From positions 38,983-102,982 of the forward strand of contig JADIYN010000030.1 in the NCBI GenBank assembly GCA_016705335.1: a DNA stretch of 64,000 bases, read 5' to 3'. The notes under the pieces are model-generated. The model was given only the letters and a program-made list of their open reading frames with translations, searched no databases and had not been told where the DNA came from. Positions 47,314 through 57,073 of this stretch are shown here, one piece after another (the stretch's first letter is position 1; each line of letters opens with the position of its first letter). Source of the DNA: Draconibacterium sp. GTDB lineage: Bacteria > Bacteroidota > Bacteroidia > Bacteroidales > Prolixibacteraceae. The position numbers were made by a program, and so were the translations under genes.

Positions 47314-49185
47314 ATGAAACATTTATCTTTATTTTTCCTGTCTTCTATTTTTATTTTGGGGTGTTTGCCAGTACTTTTAAAAAATCGGATAGCGATACAA
47401 TTACAAATACTTTCAACAAGGATTTTATTTACAACGTCAAAAAATCAAATTCTCCTATAATCATTGATGGAGTCATCGATGAATCGGACTGGTTGGCAGC
47501 ACAAAAAGCCACTGATTTTCACAGGGTGCTACCCATCGATACAGGACTTGCCTACCAACCATCGGAAATAATGATTACCTACGATGACAAAGCATTTTAT
47601 ATTGCGCAGATTTTTATGATACAATTCCCGGGAAACGGATCATGGAATCATTTCGCCGCGATTTTGTTTTTTCAAACAACGACAACCTGCTTGTTTTTTT
47701 CGATACTTTCCTCGATCAAACCAATGGTTTTTCCTTTGGCGTTTCGGCATCGGGAGCCAAATGGGACGGCATAATGCATGATGGAGCAGCAAGCAATCTT
47801 GACTGGGATTGCAAATGGGAATCGAAAGTAAAACATTATCCCGACAGATGGACTTCTGAAATTCGAATCCCATTTAAATCGGTGCGTTATCCAAAAGGAA
47901 GTCAAAAATGGTACACAAATTTTAGCCGGCTTGATTTGAAATCGAACGAAAAATCAGCATGGGCACCGGTTCCGAGGCAGTTTCCAACCGCTTCGCTGGC
48001 TTATACAGGTGTAATGAATTTTGAAGAACCACTGCCAAAACCAAAACCGCAAATATCTTTTATACCATACGTTTTCGGAAGTTATGCCAAAGATTATGAG
48101 AATGGAACCGGCGCTGAGTATCGGAAGGATTTTGGCTTCGATGCAAAAATTGGAATTTCAACTGCCATGAATCTCGATTTAACCTACAATCCCGATTACG
48201 CGCAGGTTGAAGTTGATCAGCAGGTAACTAATATCGATCGATTCGAACTTTTCTTTCCCGAAAAGCGACAGTTCTTTCTTGAAAACAGTGACTTATTTTC
48301 AGGATTTGGCGATGATAATATTAATCCGTTTTTCTCGCGAAGAATTGGTTTGGATGCGCCTGTTTTGGCTGGTGCACGCTTAAGCGGTAAAATTGGCAAC
48401 GATTGGCGAATCGGATTTATGAATATGACTACTGAGAAAACTGAAGATCTTCTTTCCCGAAATTTTACGGTTGCCTCTGTGCAGAAAAAATATTTGCCCG
48501 CTCAAATGTCGGGTTCATTTTCGTGAACAAGAATATTTCAATCAACCCGTTGATACAACCCTGTTTAATCGCGTGGCAGGTTTCGATTATAATCTGGCAA
48601 GCATCGACAACATTTGGGATGGAAAGTTTTTTTATCATCGTTCATTTCAACCCGATAATCCTGACAAACAGTTTGCTCAGGGAGTCAGCCTGACCTACAG
48701 TACCAAACATCTTCAACTTGAAGTTGTGCAACGGTCGGTTGGTGAAAACTACCGTGCTGAAACGGGTTATATTCAGCGCAATGGTAAAAACATTGTTTAA
48801 CTGGAATGCAGAGGCGGCAAAAGGTACCTTTTACAGCGGAAATATTCAATACATTTTGGGCGAACTGGGTTACAGGGTTCAGCCATATATTAATATGTCG
48901 GTAAATTTTAATTACACCGACATGGATTTAGGCGGATCATTTGAACATACAAAATTATGGCTGGTTGGCCCAAAAGTAGATGTAACTTTCACCGAGAATT
49001 TGTTTTGGTCAACTTTTGTACAATACAACGAGCAAATGGACAACATGAATATAAACATGCGTTTTCAATGGCGGTATCAACCCGTTTCCGATATTTTTGT
49101 GGTTTATACCGATAATTATTTTCCGGGTAGCTGGAACTCAAGAAACCGCGCATTGGTATTGAAAATGACTTACTGGCTGAATTGA
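47314..49185 (+). CDS. DUF5916 exported protein with CBM9-like N-domain, several frameshifts
   Basis: Signal sequence MKHLSLFFLSSIFILG. After frame repair near 47350 the N-terminal part reads IIIDGVIDESDWLAAQKATDFHRV and ITYDDKAFYIA, the CBM9-like fold that opens DUF5916 proteins; a second break is near 47610. The rest is a beta-barrel-like C-domain with RFELFFPEKRQFFLENSDLFSG, the family's strongest motif. Breaks near 48515 and 48790 follow, and the segment after YIQRNGK is shorter than in relatives, so some sequence may be missing. Outer-membrane protein of unknown function, about 624 residues as it stands. Confidence 0.78.
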
Positions 49186-49298
49186 TGCCAGATGCTGGTT
49201 AATGGTTACTGGTTATTGAATACCTGACAAAAGCATACATAGTATTGATACATGATAATTTAAGCCGGAGTTATGAAATCGTGTTTCACTTCCGACTT

Positions 49299-49330
49299 CC
49301 CTGGGAGAGAGGGCTAGGGTGGGGGGCTTC
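49299..49330 (+). repeat. Solo unit of the G-rich repeat family
   Basis: CCCTGGGAGAGAGGGC then TAGGGTGGGGGGCTTC, matching the right end of the larger elements. Two heptamers (CTTCCGA, CTTCCCT) directly precede it. Together with the mdh promoter at 49404 this is all I can see in the 311 bases between the DUF5916 gene and mdh. Confidence 0.5.
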
Positions 49331-49403
49331 TCTTTCTTTCTTACCAAAATGTTAAACCGAAATCTACTTAACCATAAACACTTTCAACTATGGTAAAATC
49401 ATA

Positions 49404-49411
49404 TATCTTTG
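49404..49411 (+). promoter_or_regulatory. -7 box (TATCTTTG) of mdh
   Basis: Exact TAnnTTTG match with a TTTC at 49382-49385, 18 bases upstream, as -33 element. It leaves a leader of about 80 bases before the mdh ATG. Confidence 0.55.
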
Positions 49412-49496
49412 CACAACTTTTTAAACAAATTGGTTTTATATTGTTTATTATTAAAGGTTTTATAACACAACAAAAAATTCAAAAATCGAAGTCATC

Positions 49497-50432
49497 ATGA
49501 AAGTAACAGTAGTTGGAGCAGGAAATGTTGGTGCCACTTGTGCACAAATTGTTGCCGAAAAAAATATCGTGCAGGAAGTAGTACTTCTCGATATTAAAGA
49601 AGGTATTTCTGAAGGAAAATCATTGGATTTGTGGCAAACCGCCCCAATTAATTATTATGATACAAGGCTGGTTGGATCAACAAATGATTACTCAAAAACA
49701 GCCAACTCTGATGTAGTAGTTATCACATCAGGTATTCCCCGTAAACCCGGGATGAGCCGCGATGATTTGATTTCGATTAACGCCGGGATTGTTAAGAATG
49801 TTACTGAAAACATCATCAAACATTCGCCAAAAGCAATCATCATTATTGTTTCCAATCCGTTGGATGTAATGACTTACGCAGCTTTTAAAACTGCCAAATT
49901 GCCTAAAAATCAGGTAATGGGTATGGCCGGTATTCTTGATACAGCCCGTTACCGTGCATTCCTTGCTGAAGCTTTGGATGTTTCTCCACGCGATATTCAG
50001 GCGCTTTTAATGGGCGGACATGGCGATACAATGGTGCCACTACCACGTTATACTACAGTTGGCGGAATCCCTGTTACTGAATTAATTGATGAAGAAAAAT
50101 TGAATGCAATAGTTGAACGCACAAAATCAGGCGGTGGAGAATTGGTAAATTTAATGGGAACTTCAGCATGGTATGCTCCGGGTTCGGCAGCAGCACAAAT
50201 GGTTGAAGCTATTGTAATGAACCAAAAACGTGTTTTCCCATGTTGCGTGAAATTGGATGGCGAATATGGTTTGAACGATATGTTTGTTGGCGCTCCGGTT
50301 GTATTGGGTAAAAACGGTATCGAAAGAATTATTGAAGTTGCATTGAACGATGACGAAAAACAATTACTCCATGCTTCGGCAAATTCAGTAAAAGGAATTA
50401 TGGATGTACTCGACGGAATGAATATTTTATAA
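49497..50432 (+). CDS. mdh: Malate dehydrogenase
   Basis: NAD-dependent oxidation of malate to oxaloacetate in the TCA cycle. Intact, 311 residues, the LDH-like type of MDH found in Bacteroidota. NAD loop VVGAGNVGATCA, substrate loop ITSGIPRKPGMSRDDL with its mobile-loop Arg pair, active-site His in MGGHGDTMVP, and SNPLDVMTY. Monocistronic with promoter and terminator. Confidence 0.96.
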   Translation: MKVTVVGAGNVGATCAQIVAEKNIVQEVVLLDIKEGISEGKSLDLWQTAPINYYDTRLVGSTNDYSKTANSDVVVITSGIPRKPGMSRDDLISINAGIVKNVTENIIKHSPKAIIIIVSNPLDVMTYAAFKTAKLPKNQVMGMAGILDTARYRAFLAEALDVSPRDIQALLMGGHGDTMVPLPRYTTVGGIPVTELIDEEKLNAIVERTKSGGGELVNLMGTSAWYAPGSAAAQMVEAIVMNQKRVFPCCVKLDGEYGLNDMFVGAPVVLGKNGIERIIEVALNDDEKQLLHASANSVKGIMDVLDGMNIL

Positions 50433-50454
50433 GCAACAAATATTTTTATACATT

Positions 50455-50487
50455 AAAACGGTTGGTTCCTTTGGAGTCAACCGTTTT
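50455..50487 (+). terminator. Terminator of mdh
   Basis: 10-bp perfect stem AAAACGGTTG/CAACCGTTTT with a T run behind it, 22 bases after the mdh stop. Confidence 0.85.
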
Positions 50488-50530
50488 TTAATTTTTGCCA
50501 CATTTGCAGCATTCGCGCCAAACTATTGGT

Positions 50531-50741
50531 ATAAATCTCTTGTTTTGCAGCTTTCTGGTTTTCGGATGGGAACAAATCACATGTTTTGGAGCATTCCGGT
50601 TTTCGGAAGAGTACAAATCACATGTTTTGAAGCATCGGAAGAGTATAAATCTCTTGTTTTGCGCTTTCCGGTCGGGAGGGAACAAATCACATGTTTAGCT
50701 CCTGAAAGTATAATCTTTTGGAGCATTCCGGTTTTCGGAAG
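50531..50741. repeat. Tandem array of about 41-base hairpin units
   Basis: Six degenerate copies start at 50531, 50572, 50613, 50645, 50682 and 50710. Units begin ATAAATCTCTTGTTTTG or ACAAATCACATGTTTTG and end with TTCCG-GTTTT-CGGAAG, a 5-bp stem hairpin; the later copies are shortened. The first two steps are exactly 41 bases. The 414-base gap between mdh and the GGCT-like gene otherwise contains only the terminator. No coding potential is convincing in any frame. Confidence 0.7.
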
Positions 50742-50846
50742 GTAAATTTGTTTTGATCTCCGGTTTACAAATTGATCGTGTGCAAAGACAATTTAACTTA
50801 AAGAATTATTTGACTTGTCGTTATTCCATGCAAGAGTATGCCGGTT

Positions 50847-51233
50847 TCAAACATCCAAATAAAATTTCAGCCTGTTTTTCTGAAAATCCTTAAAATCCCA
50901 ATCTCTGTTTTCTAACAGACAAAGTTCTTTCGACCAAACGAAAGTTAGAGCATCTTCATATTTGTTGTTACACAATACTTTTACCTTCCTTTTTTCATAT
51001 TCATCGCCTTCAAAAACCGACAGGATTTTTAAAGCAGAATCATCAACATTTATCAGAATTTTTCCTTTTGTTTCTGCGCCCACTTCGCCAACAATTGCAG
51101 GATAATCGCAATCTTTTACACAATATATTTTATACCCTTCCAAAACTGCATGATTTGTTTCAAAAGTTTTACCTGTTAGTTTTTCTGTAATTTCAGGTGA
51201 AAGCAATGTGCCGTAAACAAATAAGTTTTGCAT
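50847..51233 (-). CDS. Gamma-glutamylcyclotransferase-like (AIG2 fold) protein
   Basis: 128 residues, intact. Opens MQNLFVYGTLLSPEITEKL, the YGTL substrate-binding motif of the GGCT/AIG2 fold, and continues with YPAIVGEVGAETKGKIL and the acidic VFEGDEYEKRKV, which holds the general-acid Glu region. The family cuts gamma-glutamyl amines or dipeptides to 5-oxoproline; specificity unknown. Transcribed leftward alone. Confidence 0.88.
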   Translation of the reverse strand: MQNLFVYGTLLSPEITEKLTGKTFETNHAVLEGYKIYCVKDCDYPAIVGEVGAETKGKILINVDDSALKILSVFEGDEYEKRKVKVLCNNKYEDALTFVWSKELCLLENRDWDFKDFQKNRLKFYLDV

Positions 51234-51301
51234 TGTACTGTTTAAAACGTTTCAAACCACAAAATTACAACCTTCATTTTTGCAAACCTGAAATGTTTCG
51301 G

Positions 51302-51309
51302 TATATTTG
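51302..51309 (+). promoter_or_regulatory. Promoter of the small membrane-protein gene
   Basis: TATATTTG at -7 and TTTG at 51280-51283, 18 bases apart, fits the Bacteroidota consensus well. A G-rich repeat lies between it and the ATG at 51391. Confidence 0.55.
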
Positions 51310-51326
51310 CCCCGCTTCAAAAAAAA

Positions 51327-51371
51327 GCCCCTCCCTCCCGATAGCTATCGGGACTCCCCAGGGGGAGGAGT
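51327..51371 (+). repeat. G-rich repeat with 16-bp palindrome CCCGATAGCTATCGGG
   Basis: GCCCCTCCCTCCCGATAGCT runs into the rest of a perfect palindrome, followed by CTCCCCAGGGGGAGGAG. It belongs to the G-rich repeat family by its ends and lies in the leader of the next gene. Confidence 0.55.
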
Positions 51372-51390
51372 AAGAGAAAAAAAGTTTTGT

Positions 51391-51798
51391 ATGGATTTTA
51401 AAAATAAAATATCGAAAAAGGTTGTTCTGAAACTGGCTGTTTTTGTGGCAGTAATCGGTTTTGCAACTTTATTCGATCATTATTTCGATAAAAATACTGC
51501 AGAAGCTAAGGAAATTGAGACGCGTTCGTCAAAAGAAAATCAGGAACAAAAGACACTTGTTTTTATAAGTCAAACGACAAATATTGGTGTAAAAACTACT
51601 GTTGAGAAAACAATCCCCCGGAAAATTCAAATTAAATCGCAGGATAAATTCATCCAAAAATATTACCAGTTAAGAAATTATCAGGTATTGAAAGCTGAAG
51701 TACAAACACAAACCACCCCACTGATTAGTACTTATCATTACCTGGCTTTCAAAAACTATTTCTATTCGGTTCCCGACGAAATACCGTTAATTTCGTAA
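51391..51798 (+). CDS. Small single-pass membrane protein of unknown function
   Basis: 135 residues from MDFKNKISKKVVLKLAVFVAV; starting further upstream would translate the repeat, so this Met is preferred. One transmembrane helix at about 12-28 (KLAVFVAVIGFATLF) follows a basic N-terminus, then a Lys/Glu/Thr-rich periplasmic region ending HYLAFKNYFYSVPDEIPLIS. No family recognised. It precedes secDF by 130 bases on the same strand. Confidence 0.6.
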   Translation: MDFKNKISKKVVLKLAVFVAVIGFATLFDHYFDKNTAEAKEIETRSSKENQEQKTLVFISQTTNIGVKTTVEKTIPRKIQIKSQDKFIQKYYQLRNYQVLKAEVQTQTTPLISTYHYLAFKNYFYSVPDEIPLIS

Positions 51799-51928
51799 TA
51801 ATCCTGAACCATTTTTTGGGCTGGATCGGGGATTTTGAAATCTCCGGAAATTATGATTATTGTTGCTAATCAACAAAAATTTCAAAAAATAATAATCAAA
51901 TTTTAATCATTTAAAAAACTAAGTTAAA

Positions 51929-54912
51929 ATGCAAAACAAAGGTGTAATTTTTACATTCGCTATTCTTTTGGCTGCAGTTTGTGTTTACCAGTTATCTTTT
52001 ACCTGGAAATCGAAACAAATTGAAAAACGAGCCATTGAATATGCACAAGGTAATCCTGACAAGGAAAGTCATTACCTTGATTCTGTTTCGACCGAAGTTG
52101 TTTACAACTTTCTCGGCCTGAAAAAATTTACTTACAAAGACGTTAAGGAGTATGAAATCAATTTGGGTCTCGACTTAAAAGGTGGGATGAACGTAACCCT
52201 TGAAATTTCGGTGATCGATTTAATCAGGGCAATGTCGGACTACAATACTGACTCAACATTTAATGCTGCTCTGGCAAAAGCGACTCAACTTCAGCTTAAC
52301 AGCCAGAAAGATTTTGTAACCCTTTTTGGTCAGGCTTTTCAGGAAATTGATCCCAATGCTAAAATGGCTTCTGTTTTTAACACAATGGATCTTCGCGACA
52401 GGATTAACTTTAACTCAACAAATGCCGAAGTACTTGATGTAATCAGAGAGGAAACCGATGCAGCTATCGACAACTCATTCAATATCCTGCGTACACGTAT
52501 CGACCGTTTCGGGGTTGCTCAACCAAACATTCAGCAACTGCAAACAAAGGGACGTATTTTGGTCGAATTACCGGGCGTAAAAGATCAGGCTCGTGTTCGT
52601 AACCTGTTGCAGGGAACTGCATCTCTTGAATTCTGGGAAACATATGAAAACCAGGAAGTTTACCAGTATCTGCTGGCTGCCAACCAAAAAATCAAAGATA
52701 TGCAGGGAAACACTGTCGTTCCTACTGCAACCGATTCTTTGAATACTGCTGCATCTGAGGTGGCTCCTGCTGATACTTCGAAAACTGAAAGTTCACTTTT
52801 GGAAGAATTATCAGGCACAACAAGTACCGATACTTCCGGGGTTGATAATATGGCCGATTTCAAAAAGGATTATCCGCTTTTTGCACTTTTAAATCCAAGT
52901 ACCGACCAAAGCGGTCAATTGTACCCCGGGCCGGTTGTTGGTATGGCGCATTTTAAAGATACTATCCAGGTAAATCAATATTTGCACCAACCGCAGGTTA
53001 GAAATATTTTTCCGCAGAATATGATTTTCCGCTGGACTGCAAAACCTGCATCTGAAAATGGAAACTACTACCGTTTAATTGCCTTAAAAGTAACTTCGCG
53101 CGATGGACGTGCACCACTTGATGGTGACGTTATTACGGATGCTACTCAGGATTTCGACCAGTTGGGATCAAACCCGGAAGTTGCAATGAGCATGAACAGT
53201 GAAGGTGCAAAAACCTGGCAACGCATGACAAAGGAGAATATTGGCAAATCAATTGCAATTGTTCTCGACGATTATGTTCGTTCATTCCCAACAGTTCAAA
53301 ATGAGATTTCGGGAGGCCGTTCAAGTATTACAGGTTTGGAAAGTATTGAAGAGGCAAAAGACCTTGCAAACGTTTTGAAATCGGGTAAAATGCCGGCACC
53401 TGCACGTATTGTTGAAGAACAGGTTGTAGGTCCGTCTCTTGGTAAAGAATCAATTCGTTCGGGTATGTTTTCATTTGTTGTAGCCTTTGTTATGGTGCTT
53501 GCTTATATGTTGTTCTTTTACAGTAAAAAGGCAGGTCTTTCTGCAAACATTGCCCTTTTGGCAAACTTGTTTTTCCTGATCGGAGTTTTGGCTTCATTGG
53601 GTGCAGTGCTTACATTACCCGGTATTGCCGGTATTGTTTTAACAATGGGTATGGCGGTTGATGCAAACGTTATTATTTATGAAAGGATACAGGAGGAAAT
53701 ACGGGCAGGTAAAGGAATTAGCCTTGCCATTTCCGATGGATATAAAAATGCTTATTCGGCGATTATTGATGGTCAGGTTACAACATTGATGACAGGTATT
53801 GTTCTGTATATTTTTGGCTCTGGTCCGATTAAGGGTTTTGCAACTACTTTGATGGTTGGTATTGTAACTTCTCTGTTTACTGCAATTTTTATTACCCGTT
53901 TGATTTTCGAATGGCAATTAAAGAAAAACAAGAAGATTACTTTTACTGCGAAAATTACTGAAAACTGGTTGGTAAATCCAAAAATCAAATTCCTTGATAA
54001 AAGAAGGATTGCATATATTATTTCAGGTACTCTCATTACACTATCTCTGCTTTCATTTGTTGTTCGCGGATTTAACCTCGGTATTGATTTCCAGGGAGGA
54101 CGTACTTATACTGTGAAATTTGATCAGGATGTAAAAGTAGGAGATGTTCAAAAAGCTTTGGCTGTTGAATTTGGAGTTGCTCCTGAAGTTAAAACGTTTG
54201 GTTCAGACAACCAGGTTCGTATAACAACAAAGTATAAAATCGAAGAATTGTCGGAAAGTGTTGACAACGAAGTAGATCAGGCACTTTTTAAAGGGTTGGT
54301 TAATGGTGGTTTTCTTGCAAATGTTGACTACAAGAATTTTTCAGAAAACTATCGCACAAGTTCCCAAAAAGTGGGACCAACCATTTCTGACGATATACAA
54401 AAGGATGCAATAATTGCAATTACAATTGCTTTACTTGCAATCTTCCTGTACATTATGGTTCGGTTTAGCGATTGGAGATATGGTTTGGGTGGTGTGTTGT
54501 CTCTGGCTCATGATACAATTATCACCCTTGGCGTATTTTCATTGTTCCATGGATGGTTACCGTTTTCACTCGAAATCGATCAGGCATTTATCGCGGCAAT
54601 CCTTACGGTGATTGGGTATTCAATTAACGATACAGTAATTGTTTATGACCGAATTCGTGAATACCTGCACATTCATCCGAAGCGCAATTTGAAAATTAAT
54701 ATGGATGAAGCAATGAACCACACCTGCGCCGTACATTAAATACATCGCTCACTACATTATTGGTTTTGCTGATTATATTTATTTTTGGTGGAGAAAATAT
54801 CCGTGGATTTGTTTTTGCACTTCTTGTTGGTATCAGTATTGGTACTTATTCATCAATATTTGTTGCTACTCCAATTGTTTACGAAGCTTCAAAAGATTTA
54901 AGAAAGTTGTAG
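51929..54912 (+). CDS. secDF: Fused protein-export membrane protein SecDF, one frameshift near the end
   Basis: Proton-driven accessory of the Sec translocon. SecD half: first TM helix, then D1 motif NLGLDLKGGMNVTLEI, P1 head domain (about 90-500, with a Ser/Thr/Glu-rich insert at about 260-310), the four clustered TM helices with TLPGIAGIVLTMGMAVDANVIIYERI. SecF half from about 690: RGFNLGIDFQGGRTYTVKF and ILTVIGYSINDTVIVYDRIRE. A missing C near 54723 causes a premature stop; restoring it adds the last helix (SIGTYSSIFVATPIVYEASK) and gives 994 residues. The fused form is normal for Bacteroidota. Confidence 0.95.
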
Positions 54913-54948
54913 CTAAAATTGCATAAATAATTTTCTGAAAATAACATG

Positions 54949-54982
54949 AAAATGGCTGTCTCCTTTTGAAGGCAGCCATTTT
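54949..54982 (+). terminator. Terminator of secDF
   Basis: 10-bp stem AAAATGGCTG/CAGCCATTTT with a 14-base loop and a T run, 36 bases after the secDF stop. Confidence 0.8.
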
Positions 54983-55008
54983 TTTATTTAGGATCGACAG
55001 AACAGTAT

Positions 55009-55070
55009 TTTAAACTTTAAACTTTTGTTTTGACTTTGAAACCCTCCGCTTAAACTTTAAACTCTGAACC
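55009..55070. repeat. Heptamer-phased repeat
   Basis: TTTAAAC words in 7-base phase (55009, 55016) followed by degenerate words around TTTGAAA, CCCTCCG, CTTAAAC, TTTAAAC, TCTGAAC. Same family as the strings at 39243 and 42199. Confidence 0.5.
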
Positions 55071-55118
55071 CGGTCCCCTTTTTTAAATCTTTTATGAGAT
55101 AATCAACAACTCAATTTG

Positions 55119-55126
55119 TATATTTG
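55119..55126 (+). promoter_or_regulatory. -7 box (TATATTTG) of tatA
   Basis: Exact TAnnTTTG match 19 bases before the ATG at 55146, with a TTTTATG in the -33 zone. The leader would be about 10 bases. Confidence 0.5.
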
Positions 55127-55145
55127 TCCCCTTAATATAAAGGCA

Positions 55146-55469
55146 ATGGTAAATTCTATTTTATTTATAAGTGGTGGCGAAATTGTTTTGGTAATGCTTC
55201 TTGCGCTACTGTTTTTTGGGTCGAAAGCAATTCCTGATATCGCAAAAACATTGGGAAAAGGAATGCGCGAGTTTAAAAAGGCAACAAACGAAATTCAACG
55301 TGAAATCAACGACTACTCTTCTGATATTAAAAAAGATATGGATGAGATTTCGAGTTCTGTTAACAAACAGGCTACCGAAATTAAAAAGGAAATGAATGAA
55401 GTTTCATCATCGGTGAGCAGGGATGCTGATGAAATTACAAAAGAGATCAAAGAAAAATATGAGGATTAA
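55146..55469 (+). CDS. tatA: Sec-independent translocase TatA/TatE protein
   Basis: 107 residues. N-terminal TM helix GGEIVLVMLLALLFFGSKAIPD, then the amphipathic helix with the TatA F-G hinge and GKGMREFKKATNEI. The C-tail consists of an 18-residue repeat (IKKDMDEISSSVNKQATE / IKKEMNEVSSSVSRDADE / ITKEIKEKYED), a predicted coiled coil unusual in length. Forms the pore of the Tat system, consistent with the Tat substrates encoded at 22572 and 23976. tatC is not in the window. Confidence 0.9.
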   Translation: MVNSILFISGGEIVLVMLLALLFFGSKAIPDIAKTLGKGMREFKKATNEIQREINDYSSDIKKDMDEISSSVNKQATEIKKEMNEVSSSVSRDADEITKEIKEKYED

Positions 55470-55536
55470 TAGAAATCCTCCAATTCAAAACCCATTTTGG
55501 TAACAAGTTCATCATTTCAAATACTATAACTCACAT

Positions 55537-56189
55537 TTGATTAAAGCTGAAAACATAAAAAAATCGTTCGGCGCCCTGGAGGTTCTAAAAGGTATAAACC
55601 TTGAAATTCCAATGGGGAAAATTTATTCGATTGTGGGTGCCAGCGGTGCCGGGAAAACAACACTTTTACAAATTCTCGGAACCTTAGGCAAACCCGATAG
55701 CGGCAGTATTTATTTTAACGACAGAAATATTTCGACATTTAACGAAAAGGAAATTTCAGCTTTCAGAAACAAGGAAATTGGTTTTGTTTTTCAGTTTCAT
55801 CACCTTCTGCCCGAATTTACAGCACTCGAAAATGTTTGTATCCCGGCTTTATCGGAAAAAATCAAAACCGGAAGCTGAGAAAAAAGCATTGGAATTGCTC
55901 GAATTATCTTGGGCTATCCGACAGAAAAGAACATAAACCATCAGAACTTTCAGGTGGCGAAAAACAACGTGTTGCAGTTGCCCGCGCACTAATCAACAAT
56001 CCATCGGTAGTTTTAGCCGACGAACCTTCAGGCAACCTCGATTCTGCCAACCGTGATGAATTACACGAACTGCTTTTTAAATTGCGTGATGATTTCGGCC
56101 AGACTTTTATTATTGTTACACACGATGATAATTTTGCTGAACGATCGGATAAAATTATTCATATCAAAGACGGGATAATTGCGGGGTAG
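55537..56189 (+). CDS. lolD: Lipoprotein-release ABC ATPase LolD type, one frameshift
   Basis: Cytoplasmic ATPase of the LolCDE system that extracts lipoproteins from the inner membrane. Walker A GASGAGKTT, Q-loop FVFQFHHLLPEFTALENV (the 'HLLPEF' form is typical of LolD), signature LSGGEKQR and Walker B VVLADEPSGNLDS. An indel near 55860 splits it. The apparent start is a TTG codon at 55537; an ATG may have been lost by error. No lolC/E permease gene is adjacent, which is usual in Bacteroidota. Confidence 0.88.
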
Positions 56190-56282
56190 CTTTAATGAAT
56201 GAATGCGATGCGAATGCGGATATGACAAAACATACTTCAGAGAGGTTGCATGTTTATAGAAAATGACGATGATTGTTGAAAA

Positions 56283-57058
56283 ATGACTCCTGAGAAAGTC
56301 GAACATTCTGATTTAAAGAACTTCCTTGACGAAAAGGTACTCAAATACAACCAACCTTTTTTATTGAAACCGATCCGATTCAGGTTCCAAAGAATTTTTC
56401 AGGAAAAGAAAATATTGAAATTTCCGCTTTTTAACTGCCACAATTGCCTGGGGAAACAGACAATCGATAATAAAAAATGCAAAAAAATTGATGGCTTTGA
56501 TGGAAAATGAGCCCCAGGATTTTGTTTTAAATCACTCGGTTAACGACCTGAAAATTCTTGAAAAATTTGTACACCGCACTTTTAACGGAAGCGACTGTAT
56601 TTATTTTGTCCGTTCGCTAAAAAATATTTACCAAAACCACGGAGGTTTGCAAACTTTTGTCGAAAATGGTTTCCGAAAAGAAAACGAAGTAAAATCAGCA
56701 CTGTCTGAATTTACAAGGTTTTTTTGAAATTGGTGGCGAACGCAGCCGAAAACACGTTTCGAATGTTGAAAAAGGTGCATCGGCAAAACGCTTAAATATG
56801 TTTTTGCGCTGGATGGTTCGCAACGATAAATCCGGCGTTGACTTTGGTTTGTGGAAAGGAATCCCTCAATCTGAATTACTACTTCCACTCGATGTTCATA
56901 CCGGTAATGTTGCCCGGAAATTAGGATTGTTGCAACGTAAATCAAACGATTGGAAAGCTGTTGAAGAAGTAACCCAAAACCTCCGAAAATTTGATCCTGC
57001 CGATCCGATAAAATACGACTTTGCACTTTTTGGGCTGGGTGCTTTTGAAAAGTTTTAA
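56283..57058 (+). CDS. TIGR02757 (DUF2400) family protein, two frameshifts or more
   Basis: Starts MTPEKVEHSDLKNFLDEKVLKYNQP. Three frames carry successive parts: FLLKP... to about 56400, MALMENEPQDFVLNHSVNDL to about 56720, and MFLRWMVRNDKSGVDFGLWKGIPQ to the stop at 57058. The C-terminal PLDVHTGNVARKLGLL resembles the HhH-GPD-type region of DNA glycosylases, but I am not sure of a repair function. Corrected length about 257 residues, as in the family. 15 bases before trmN6. Confidence 0.82.
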
Positions 57059-57073
57059 ATTGAGATTTTTGTT

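Noticed and set aside
51307..51390. Longer N-terminus for the small membrane-protein gene
   Set aside because: It would translate a repeat element; the Met at 51391 gives a normal TM protein start.
55537..55539. TTG as true lolD start
   Set aside because: Kept only as the apparent start; a lost ATG by sequencing error is more likely, so I do not claim a rare start.
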